Below, in pieces: positions 29,552-39,322 of a stretch of DNA of 64,000 nt (position 1 is its first letter; each line of letters opens with the position of its first letter). The position numbers were made by a program, and so were the translations under genes. The stretch is from Hyphomicrobium_A sp963724945 (GTDB lineage: Bacteria > Pseudomonadota > Alphaproteobacteria > Rhizobiales > Hyphomicrobiaceae). The notes under the pieces were generated by a model, which had not been told where the DNA came from, ran no database searches, and saw nothing but the letters and a program-made list of their open reading frames with translations. Location: contig CAVRWL010000001.1 in assembly GCA_963724945.1 (NCBI GenBank), positions 124,001-188,000 on the forward strand. The letters are read 5' to 3'.

Positions 29552-30006
29552 CAGCTCTGTCCTTCCAGCAATTCTATGGGGGCGACGCGGGCAAGCTTCG
29601 CCTTCTCGTTGACGCGGGCGACGAAGCGGGCCCAGGGCACGATCATGCGCTCATGCCGCCCTTCGCCGATGACGTCGATGCCGTCGTGCGCCTTCACATG
29701 AAACCAGGCGCGCCGGCCCGCGACCTTGGTGCATTCGGCGTCGACCGTCACCGTCTGCCCCGGCACCGTCGCCGCCGTGTGCGAGACGTCGATGTGCACG
29801 CCGAGGCTGCCCTCGCCGGGATCGAGGTGCGGCTGCAGGATCTTGAGGCACGTCCATTCCATGAGGCCCACCATGAAGCCCGTGGCGAACACCGTCGGCA
29901 TCTCCTTGAACTCGGGCGCTTCCGGGTAGAGGAACGGCACGGTCTTCTCCGCGGGCACCCGGTAGGAGAAGCGGGCCGACGCACCGGGCTGCAACGTGTC
30001 CTTCAT
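29551..30006 (-). CDS. FlK-like (fluoroacetyl-CoA type) hotdog thioesterase within the nuo operon
   Basis: 151-residue single hotdog-fold acyl-CoA thioesterase. It aligns, as I remember the Streptomyces cattleya sequence, without gaps with FlK from residue 1 to about 128: FLYPEAPEF (25-33), VFATGFMVGLMEW (39-51), PGEGSLG (63-69), SHTAATVPG (75-83) and GRHER (116-120). Thr42, Glu50, His76, Gly69 and Arg120, the FlK catalytic and binding residues, have the same numbers here; position 36, the gating Phe of FlK, is Met. It lies 4 bases after nuoC and overlaps nuoD by one. No other fluorometabolite gene is in the window, so its true substrate is open. Confidence 0.85.
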   Translation of the reverse strand: MKDTLQPGASARFSYRVPAEKTVPFLYPEAPEFKEMPTVFATGFMVGLMEWTCLKILQPHLDPGEGSLGVHIDVSHTAATVPGQTVTVDAECTKVAGRRAWFHVKAHDGIDVIGEGRHERMIVPWARFVARVNEKAKLARVAPIELLEGQS

Positions 30007-30010
30007 CGCC

Positions 30011-30615
30011 TCACGCCTTGCTGGCCTTCTCGTCGCCCGGCAGCACGTACTGGGTGCCTTCCCAAGGCCACTCGAAGTCGAAGGTGCGGAACTCCTGCGT
30101 CAGCTCAACGGGCTCGTAGACGACGCGCTTGAGCTCATCGTCGTAGCGCACCTCGACGTAGCCCGTGAGCGGGAAATCCTTGCGCAAGGGATGCCCCTGG
30201 AAGCCGTAGTCGGTGAGGAGCCGGCGCAGGTCCGGGTGGCCCGAGAACAGGATGCCGTACATGTCGTAGGCCTCGCGCTCGAACCAGTTGGCGACCGGGA
30301 AGACGCCGACCACGCTCGCCACAGGGGTCTCCTCGTCGGTCTTGAGCTTCACGCGGATGCGCTGGTTCAAGCGCGGGGAGAGCAGATGATAGACGACATC
30401 GAAGCGAGCTTCGCGCGCCGGCCAATCGACGCCGCAGACGTCGATCAGCACCTCGAAGCGGCACTCGGGGTCGTCGCGCAGGAAGGTGAGCACCTCGACG
30501 ATTTTGTCGCGCGCGACGTCGAGGGTGAGCTCATCGTGGGCGATGGTCTTGGAGAGGACCGCGGATGCAAGGCCGCCGCAATGTGGTCTGCCAGTTCGCT
30601 CAGTTGAAGAGCCAT
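30011..30615 (-). CDS. nuoC: NADH-quinone oxidoreductase subunit C, frameshift near the start
   Basis: 30-kDa-type peripheral subunit. The conserved body (RFEVLIDVCGVDWP, ANWFEREAYDMYGILFSGHP, RRLLTDYGF, LRKDFPLTGYVEVRYDDE) is in one frame, but the true amino terminus MALQLSELADHIAAAL lies in another frame from ATG 30615. Adding one C within TGCAA near 30567-30570 joins them (HIAAALASAVLSKTIAHDEL). The apparent start at 30628 (MRTTDGSS...) is therefore an artefact. Corrected length about 201 residues. Confidence 0.92.
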
Positions 30616-30702
30616 CGGTAGTTCTCATTTCGTGGGGCAGTGGGCAGTCGAGTTGCGGAACATTCCTACTGCCGATTGCCTATTGCCGACTGCCCAAGCT
30701 GC

Positions 30703-31248
30703 CTATCTCTCGATTGTTCCCGTGCGGCGGATCTTGCGCTGCAGAAGCAGCACGCCATAGACGAGCGCCTCGGCCGTCGGCGGGCAGCCGGGCACGTAGA
30801 CGTCGACGGGCACGATGCGGTCGCAGCCGCGCACCACGGCGTAGGAGTAGTGGTAGTAGCCGCCGCCGTTGGCGCACGATCCCATCGAGATCACGTAGCG
30901 CGGCTCCGGCATCTGGTCGTAGACCTTGCGCAAAGCGGGCGCCATCTTGTTGGTCAGCGTGCCGGCGACGATCATCACGTCCGACTGGCGCGGGCTGCCG
31001 CGTGGAGCGAAGCCGAAGCGCTCCAGGTCGTAGCGCGGCATGGAGGCCTGCATCATCTCGACCGCGCAGCAGGCGAGCCCGAACGTCATCCACATGAGCG
31101 AGCCGGTGCGCGCCCAGTTGATGAGGTCGTCGGTGGTGGTGACGAGAAAGCCCTTGTCGGCGAGCTTGTTGGAGATCTGGGTGAAGCCTTCCTCGCCCGG
31201 CTTCACCAGAACGCCGCTCTCCGGCTCGGGCCGCGTGATCAATCCCAT
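30703..31248 (-). CDS. nuoB: NADH-quinone oxidoreductase subunit B
   Basis: PSST-type subunit with cluster N2, the last electron donor to quinone. The 181-residue product has the adjacent cysteines in MTFGLACCAVEMM, then GSCANGGG and VPGCPPTAEAL. ATG 31248 (MGLITRPEPESG) overlaps the end of nuoA by ten bases; the longer upstream reading in this frame is inside nuoA and not protein-like. Confidence 0.97.
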   Translation of the reverse strand: MGLITRPEPESGVLVKPGEEGFTQISNKLADKGFLVTTTDDLINWARTGSLMWMTFGLACCAVEMMQASMPRYDLERFGFAPRGSPRQSDVMIVAGTLTNKMAPALRKVYDQMPEPRYVISMGSCANGGGYYHYSYAVVRGCDRIVPVDVYVPGCPPTAEALVYGVLLLQRKIRRTGTIER

Positions 31249-31604
31249 TCGAGCGCCCCTTTCCGCCACTCGTAGACGAAGCCGACCGTCAGAACGACAA
31301 GGAAGATGATCATCGACCAGAAGCCGAAGACGCCGACCTCCTTGAAGGCGACCGCCCAGGGAAAGAGGAACGCCACCTCGAGGTCGAAGATGATGAAGAG
31401 GATCGCCACGAGGTAGTAGCGGATGTCGAACTTCATGCGCGCGTCGTCGAAGGCAGTGAAGCCGCACTCGTAGGCGGACACCTTCTCCGGATCGGGGTTC
31501 CTGACCGCGATCAGGAAGGGCACCGTCGTCAGGATGAGGGCGATGGCGAGCGCCACCGCGATGAAGATCGCGATCGGCAGGTAGGAGAGGAAGAGCTGGT
31601 CCAT
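31239..31604 (-). CDS. nuoA: NADH-quinone oxidoreductase subunit A
   Basis: First gene of the complex I operon. 121 residues with three membrane helices and the loop containing the conserved Cys in KVSAYECGFTAFDDARMKFD. The 234 bases upstream, to the GcrA-like gene, should hold the nuo promoter, but I could not pick a convincing -35/-10 pair or an FNR-type site there. Confidence 0.96.
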   Translation of the reverse strand: MDQLFLSYLPIAIFIAVALAIALILTTVPFLIAVRNPDPEKVSAYECGFTAFDDARMKFDIRYYLVAILFIIFDLEVAFLFPWAVAFKEVGVFGFWSMIIFLVVLTVGFVYEWRKGALEWD

Positions 31605-31838
31605 GGTGGCCTCAACTCCCGGGCGGCGCTGCTATTGCGGCGCAACATCAGCCTCGGTGTTAACGCAGGCCACCCTACCGCGCAACCCGGCTTTTGCCCT
31701 CAACGGCACTCATCCGCGCCAAAGCGCAGGCCCGGCTTTCTTCCGCTTGTGCCCGGGAAATTTCCGTCGCGTAGCGAACGCTCGAGCGCACCGAGAGGTC
31801 CGCAACCAAGTCGGCGTCAACGACTGGCGAAACGCGAG

Positions 31839-32093
31839 CTAGGCCGCATCTCGTGGCCGGTAATAGACCGGGCGAGCGCGCGCGGGCTGGAAGCTGCGTC
31901 GCATGTGGACGTCGCAATACGAGCGCCCGTCAACCTTGCGCTTACCGCAGAAGTGGAAATCCCGGTCCAAAGGGTCGCCGATGGGCCAGCGACAGTCGTC
32001 GGGCAGAAGCGTCTTGACCGTCTTTCGCTGCGCGAGGGGGATGTTCAGGTCGTCGCTCTGCGGGGGTGTCGGGGGGCTTTTTATGTTATCCAT
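31839..32093 (-). CDS. Mini GcrA-like protein (carboxy-terminal domain only)
   Basis: GcrA is the alphaproteobacterial cell-cycle regulator that binds methylated DNA through an amino-terminal helix-turn-helix and sigma70 through its carboxy-terminal domain. This 84-residue product has only the latter: after about 25 polar residues it reads RKTVKTLLPDDCRWPIGDP, DFHFCGKRKVDGRSYCDVH and RRSFQPARARP, matching the Cys/His-containing GcrA tail. No amino-terminal WT-type DNA-binding helices are encoded upstream in any frame I could follow. ATG 32093 chosen (MDNIKSPPTPPQSDD). It could modulate RNA polymerase or full-length GcrA; this is inference. Confidence 0.78.
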   Translation of the reverse strand: MDNIKSPPTPPQSDDLNIPLAQRKTVKTLLPDDCRWPIGDPLDRDFHFCGKRKVDGRSYCDVHMRRSFQPARARPVYYRPRDAA

Positions 32094-32173
32094 CCCGCAA
32101 CATAGCACGAAATGTTGCAGAATAGCGAATGGCGGCGATGTCTTGTGGCCGCAGGGCGCGCCTGCACCCCCGT

Positions 32174-32388
32174 CATGGCGGAGCCATGCTTCGCATGGAC
32201 GCGAGCGCCGGTGCTCCACAGAGCAGAACGCTCAAAGGAGCGACGCGTCTCGCAGCTTGTGTCAGGAAGAATATGACCGGCCCGCAGGGCCCTGGCCGCA
32301 AGGCGGCCCGCGACAAGTCGTGGCCGTCCACGGAGCACTAGGCCCGTTGGATGAAGCTTCCCTCAGCTTGTGTCAGGGGACCAACGAG
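32174..32388. repeat. Composite intergenic repeat 3' of tRNA-Asp, copy A
   Basis: Contains CATGGCGGAGCCATG, itself palindromic, then CGAGCGCCGGTGCTCCACAG near 32202-32221, and two copies of a CAGCTTGTGTCAGG motif (about 32257 and 32364). The same blocks recur in 33164-33404 beside tRNA-Val. It starts directly at the 3' end of the minus-strand tRNA gene. Confidence 0.65.
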
Positions 32389-32465
<77 letters not shown>

Positions 32466-32553
32466 AAGCGAAAACGCGCGCCCCTAAAGGGACGCGCTGC
32501 CACGAGCCGATGACTTACGTGGGCGCCCCCTCGAAGTCAAGAACAGGGCCCGC

Positions 32554-33060
32554 TCACGCGCCCCCGAGGTAATCGAGCTTGCCGATGGGAACGCCGTTGT
32601 GGCGCAGGATCGCGTAGGCGACCGTGACGTGGAAGTAGAAGTTCGGGAGCACGAAAAACACCAGATAATCCTGCCCCTTGAACAACAGCTCTTGGGAGCC
32701 GGCCTTCAAGATGATGTCGCGGGCTTCCGATCCATCGATCTGGTCGGGGCGGACGCTGGCGATGAAGTCGAGCGTCTTGGCGATCCGCGCCTTGAGCTCG
32801 GGCAACGTCGTCTCGCTGTCGGCAAAGCTCGGCACGGCCAGGCCGGCCAGACGGGCGCAGGCACCCTTGGCGGTATCGCTCAACAGCTGTACCTGCCGGC
32901 TCAAGGGATACATGTCGGGAGCAAGCCGCGCCGATGTCAGCACGGCCGGATCGATCTTGCGCTCCTCGGCATAGGCCGCCGCCTTGTCGAGGATGGCGTC
33001 GAGCGCGGTCAGTGCCCGCTGCACGCCCGGCACCAATGCCTGATACATCGAAATCGTCAT
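32554..33060 (-). CDS. DUF1993 family protein
   Basis: 168-residue soluble helical protein of the DUF1993 family (DinB-like four-helix fold), function unknown. Visible family patterns: LDAILDKAAAYAEERKIDP (residues about 20-38), LAPDMYPLSRQVQLLSDTAK, and near the end NFYFHVTVAYAILRHNGVPI with the metal-like His in FYFHVT. ATG 33060 (MTISMYQALVPG) fits homologues and is preceded by AGAGGGGACC; the longer upstream reading runs into the repeat region. Confidence 0.85.
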   Translation of the reverse strand: MTISMYQALVPGVQRALTALDAILDKAAAYAEERKIDPAVLTSARLAPDMYPLSRQVQLLSDTAKGACARLAGLAVPSFADSETTLPELKARIAKTLDFIASVRPDQIDGSEARDIILKAGSQELLFKGQDYLVFFVLPNFYFHVTVAYAILRHNGVPIGKLDYLGGA

Positions 33061-33163
33061 GATGGTCCCCTCTCTGTTCCCGCTCGGCATATGGCGTGTG
33101 GAATCTCTCTCGCAAGGCGCCGCGACAACCGGGCCGCTGGGCCCAGGCGTCAAGGACGCCCGG

Positions 33164-33404
33164 CATGGCGGAGCCATGCTTCGCATGGACGCGAGCGCCG
33201 GTCCTCAGCAGAGCACCACAACATCGCTCACGGGCGCTGATCCGCCCTGCGCGCGGGCGCCCTCCGCGAGGCGGCCTGTTCGGCCGGGGCCGCCTTGCAG
33301 CCCTGGCCGCGGGGCGCGACTGCGCACCCGGCGCGAGCGCCGGTGCTCCACAGAGCACCACGCTCGTTGTTCGAAGCCTCTCTCAGCTTGTGGCAGCGGA
33401 AAGA
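33164..33404. repeat. Composite intergenic repeat 3' of tRNA-Val, copy B
   Basis: Shares an almost identical ~40-base block with copy A (starting CATGGCGGAGCCATGCTTCG), and a second CGAGCGCCGGTGCTCCACAG block at about 33326-33345, then CTCAGCTTGTGGCAG just before the tRNA-Val 3' end. Middle part is GC-rich and not shared. Confidence 0.65.
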
Positions 33405-33479
33405 TGGTGGGCGGTGAGAGGGTCGAACTCCCGACATCCTCGGTGTAAACGAGGCGCTCTACCACTGAGCTAACCGCCC
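33405..33479 (-). tRNA. tRNA-Val (TAC)
   Basis: Acceptor GGGCGGT pairs with ACCGCCC; anticodon loop TTTACAC gives TAC; T-arm loop GTTCGAC is normal; CCA is encoded. Followed on the 3' side by repeat copy B. Confidence 0.96.
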
Positions 33480-33666
33480 CCGCGCTCCTATCGCCGTTTT
33501 GCTCCGAAGGGGCAAGCGCCCAAGGGGCGCCGAGAAGCCGCGCCCACGCGGAGCGCGCCGGTCGCCGGCGGCGACCGAATAGCGCGCGTGAGCGATCAAA
33601 CGCCAAAGGCGCGCCGCCCTTGCCGCGACGCGCCCCAAACAACCGCCGATGGCGGGAGAGGATCGG

Positions 33667-33939
33667 CTAGTTGAGCAGGTCTTTGAGGCCCTTGGACGGG
33701 CTGAACTTGGCCACCCGCGAGGCCGGGATGTTGATCGTAGCGCCGGTCGCCGGATTGCGCCCTTCGCGCGCCTTGCGCTTGGCCACCTTGAACGTGCCGA
33801 AGTCGGGAATGCGCACCTCCTCGCCCTTCCTCAGGGCGCCGCGGATGTGCTCCAGCGCGGCATCGACCGCAACGCTCGCCTTTTCCTTCGTCAGCTCGGC
33901 TTCCTTGGCGACGGCGTCGATCAAATCTTTCTTGCTCAT
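33667..33939 (-). CDS. hupB: HU family DNA-binding protein
   Basis: 90-residue nucleoid protein that bends DNA. MSKKDLIDAVAKEAELTKEK and the DNA-contact arm with GRNPATGATINIPASRVAKF are textbook HU. ATG 33939 was chosen; the longer upstream reading is intergenic. It sits downstream of lon, the common order clpP-clpX-lon-hup, but a terminator after lon suggests its own promoter in the ~200 bases before it. Confidence 0.96.
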   Translation of the reverse strand: MSKKDLIDAVAKEAELTKEKASVAVDAALEHIRGALRKGEEVRIPDFGTFKVAKRKAREGRNPATGATINIPASRVAKFSPSKGLKDLLN

Positions 33940-34138
33940 CTCGTATCCGTCCTCTGCGTTCGGAATGGGTGTCGGGGGGGTCCGGGGCGCCGAAAAGCCC
34001 CGTCCGGGTGCCGCAAAAGCAGCAATAGTGCTGCACAGAAGCGCCCAATGACCGCCCTCGTCAAGGGGGAAATCGCGCGAATTTTCCCGAAAAACCAGGG
34101 AAAACCGGGGGCGTGCGCGCACGGAGCGAGAACAGAAA

Positions 34139-34167
34139 AGCCCCCGCGCTTGGAGAGCACGGGGGCT
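34139..34167 (-). terminator. Rho-independent terminator of lon
   Basis: Minus-strand hairpin AGCCCCCGTGCT / AGCGCGGGGGCT with one mismatch and a five-base loop, followed by TTTTCTGTT. It lies 62 bases past the lon stop. Confidence 0.85.
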
Positions 34168-34228
34168 GAGATCCAAAGCCAGTCCTGCCGTCGTCAAGCG
34201 CGCGCAAAGTTGCGCTTACACCGTGAGA

Positions 34229-36652
<2,424 letters not shown>

Positions 36653-36910
36653 GTCGCTACCTATCCGCGTATGGCCGCCGGTCGACGATCCGGCACTCAA
36701 CTCGCAACCTCAATTCGCCGGCCCTTTTGAAGTCCGGCCGCTGCGGGGCACCGTGCAGTGCCAGCCCCGTCGGCGCAAGTTTGCCAGGACGGCGCCCCAA
36801 ATGAGATGGGGCGAACTGCCGCCGGATCAAGGTTTGTCGCGCAGCGTGCCGCCCGCGGCGCCTTGCAAATCTCGGATTGAACCGCTTTTCCCCGGCAGCG
36901 GCTCCAATGA

Positions 36911-38164
36911 TCAAGAGGCGCTCGAGCCCTTTTCCTCGGCGCGGTCTGAATAGATGCGCAAGGGACGTGCGCTCCCCTCGACAACCTCCGGGCCGATCAC
37001 GACCTCCTCGACGCCCTTCAGCGTGGGGAGCTCGAACATCGTTTCCAAGAGGTTGGCCTCCATGATCGAACGAAGTCCGCGTGCGCCGGTCTTGCGCTCG
37101 ATGGCTTTCCTGGAGATGGCCTTCAAGGCCTCGGTGGTGATCGTCAGCTTCACGTCCTCCATCTCGAAGAGACGCTGATACTGCTTGACGAGCGCGTTCT
37201 TGGGCTCGGTCAGGATCTGCACGAGCGCGATCTCGTCGAGGTCCTCCAGAGTGGCGATGACGGGCAGGCGGCCGATGAACTCCGGGATCAGCCCGAACTT
37301 CAACAGATCCTCCGGCTCCACGTCGCGCAACACCTCGCCCGTGCGGCGCTCGTCCGCACCGATGACCTTGGCGGAAAAGCCGATCGAGGTGCCCTTGCCG
37401 CGCCGCGAGATGATCTTCTCCAGCCCTGCGAAGGCGCCGCCGCAGATGAACAGGATGTTGGTCGTATCGACCTGCAGGAACTCCTGCTGCGGATGCTTGC
37501 GCCCGCCCTGCGGGGGCACGGAGGCGACCGTGCCCTCCATGATCTTCAAAAGCGCCTGCTGCACGCCCTCGCCCGACACGTCGCGCGTGATCGAGGGGTT
37601 GTCCGACTTGCGGGAAATCTTGTCGACCTCGTCGATGTAGACGATGCCGCGCTGCGCCCGCTCGACGTTGTAGTCGGCGTTCTGCAACAGCTTCAGGATG
37701 ATGTTCTCGACATCCTCACCGACGTAGCCCGCTTCCGTGAGCGTGGTCGCATCCGCCATCGTGAAGGGCACATCGAGGATGCGCGCGAGCGTCTGCGCGA
37801 GCAGCGTCTTGCCGCAACCCGTGGGGCCGACGAGCAGGATGTTCGACTTGGCGAGCTCCACGTCGTTGTTCTTCGAGGCGTGGTTGAGCCGCTTGTAATG
37901 GTTGTGGACGGCGACCGACAAGACGCGCTTGGCGTGGTCTTGGCCGATCACATAGGAATCGAGGACCGTGCAGATCTCCAGCGGTGTCGGCACGCCGTCG
38001 CGCGACTTCACCAGGGTGTTCTTGTTCTCCTCCCGGATGATGTCCATGCACAGCTCGACGCATTCATCGCAGATGAACACGGTCGGACCGGCAATCAGCT
38101 TGCGCACCTCATGCTGGCTCTTGCCGCAAAACGAGCAATAGAGGGTGTTTTTCTCTTGAGCCAT
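36911..38164 (-). CDS. clpX: ATP-dependent Clp protease ATP-binding subunit ClpX
   Basis: Unfoldase that feeds substrates to ClpP. The 417-residue protein has the zinc-binding domain (CSFCGKSQHEV and CDECVELCMD), Walker A GPTGCGKTLLAQ, Walker B IVYIDEVDKI, and the ClpP-docking IGF-type loop in the KGTSIGFSAKV region. ATG 38164 (MAQEKNTLYCSFCG) fits the family start. It lies about 380 bases downstream of clpP. Confidence 0.97.
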   Translation of the reverse strand: MAQEKNTLYCSFCGKSQHEVRKLIAGPTVFICDECVELCMDIIREENKNTLVKSRDGVPTPLEICTVLDSYVIGQDHAKRVLSVAVHNHYKRLNHASKNNDVELAKSNILLVGPTGCGKTLLAQTLARILDVPFTMADATTLTEAGYVGEDVENIILKLLQNADYNVERAQRGIVYIDEVDKISRKSDNPSITRDVSGEGVQQALLKIMEGTVASVPPQGGRKHPQQEFLQVDTTNILFICGGAFAGLEKIISRRGKGTSIGFSAKVIGADERRTGEVLRDVEPEDLLKFGLIPEFIGRLPVIATLEDLDEIALVQILTEPKNALVKQYQRLFEMEDVKLTITTEALKAISRKAIERKTGARGLRSIMEANLLETMFELPTLKGVEEVVIGPEVVEGSARPLRIYSDRAEEKGSSAS

Positions 38165-38445
38165 TAGCTGATGTCTCACCCCTCCTTGGGGTCACGTGAC
38201 CGGCGCACCGGTCCTTCAAAATCTCCCGCGACCTTACACCATGCGGGCCTACCGCCAACCCCGCCCGTTTGGGTCTCCAAGTCCAACTAACGCGATCTGA
38301 GCACGCTAGCGTTCTCAAGATCAAGATTGGATTAATGACTGGAGCCGCGCACGGCGTCAAAGCGGCCCGATTGCCACAGTTTTGTGTCCGCCTAAAGCGT
38401 GTGCCGGATTGGGCCGCGGCTTATGCCCGCGTACCCCGGACAAAG
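38165..38445. other. clpP-clpX intergenic region
   Basis: Together with the tandem repeat that follows it forms a ~380-base gap without a gene. It should contain the clpX promoter and leader; I could not single out a convincing promoter. Confidence 0.4.
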
Positions 38446-38505
38446 CCCAGAGCCGGGCCCAGAACCGGGCCCAGGACCGGGGCCAGAACCCGGTCCACAA
38501 CCGGC
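38446..38505. repeat. Five 12-base tandem repeats between clpP and clpX
   Basis: Five consecutive units of the form CCCAGAACCGGG: 38446-38457, 38458-38469, 38470-38481, 38482-38493 and 38494-38505, the first three nearly identical and the last two diverging. The unit contains CCGGG/CCC so neighbouring units can pair. It is downstream of clpP on the minus strand. Confidence 0.8.
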
Positions 38506-38545
38506 CGTCCGCGGGCCGCGTTGCGGTGCGGCCGTGCTCAGATGA

Positions 38546-39196
38546 TCAGCTTGCGACTTTGGCCTCGGCGGCGCCAAGCTCGGCCTCCTCGCGACGCGTC
38601 AGCACCTTGTCGATAATGCCGAACTCGCGCGCCTGCTCGGCGGTCATGAAGTAGTCACGGTCAAGCGTCCGTTCAATGGTCTCGTAGCTCTGCCCGGTGT
38701 GCTTGACATAGATCTCGTTCAAGCGCCGCTTCATCTTGATGATGTCCTCGGCGTGGCGCTCGATGTCGGAGGCCTGGCCCGAGAACCCGCCGGAGGGCTG
38801 GTGCACCATGACGCGCGCGTTGGGGAGCGCATAGCGCATGCCCTTGGTGCCCGAGCACAGCAACAGCGAGCCCATGGACGCCGCCTGCCCGACGCATAGC
38901 GTCGCGACGGGTGGGCGCACGAACTGCAGCGTGTCGTAGATGGCGAACCCCGCCGTGACGACGCCGCCCGGCGAGTTGATGTACATGGAGATCTCTTTCT
39001 TGGGGTTCTCGGCCTCCAGGAACAACAACTGCATGCAGACCGAGGCCGCCATATGGTCCTCGATCGGGCCCGTGACGAAGATGATGCGCTCCTTTAGGAG
39101 CCGCGAGGGCAGATCGTAGCCGCGCTCGCCGCGGTTCGTCTGCTCGACGACCATCGGCCAGAACGTATTGGTGTAGGTGTCGACCGGATCGCGCAT
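38546..39196 (-). CDS. clpP: ATP-dependent Clp protease proteolytic subunit
   Basis: Barrel-forming serine protease, partner of ClpX. The 216-residue chain has the catalytic Ser in GQAASMGSLLLCSG, His in RVMVHQPSGGFSGQA and Asp in TLDRDYFMTA. ATG 39196 (MRDPVDTYTNTFWPMVVEQT) follows AGAGGAACG, a good ribosome-binding site, so I prefer it to the in-frame start at 39220. Tig lies 127 bases upstream. Confidence 0.97.
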   Translation of the reverse strand: MRDPVDTYTNTFWPMVVEQTNRGERGYDLPSRLLKERIIFVTGPIEDHMAASVCMQLLFLEAENPKKEISMYINSPGGVVTAGFAIYDTLQFVRPPVATLCVGQAASMGSLLLCSGTKGMRYALPNARVMVHQPSGGFSGQASDIERHAEDIIKMKRRLNEIYVKHTGQSYETIERTLDRDYFMTAEQAREFGIIDKVLTRREEAELGAAEAKVAS

Positions 39197-39322
39197 GGCT
39201 TTCGTTCCTCTGGGTGGCAATGAGCCCGCGTGTGGAATCGCGCGGGGCCGTCCTGTGTTTGTGGGTGGCGGGCGCCGCTAGCGCAAGGCGCGCCCGTCGC
39301 AAAATACACTCGCTCGGCGTCC

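Noticed and set aside
38446..38505. CRISPR-like array
   Set aside because: Units are 12 bases with no spacers and no cas genes nearby; simple tandem repeat. The 13-base repeat before gyrA fails for the same reason.
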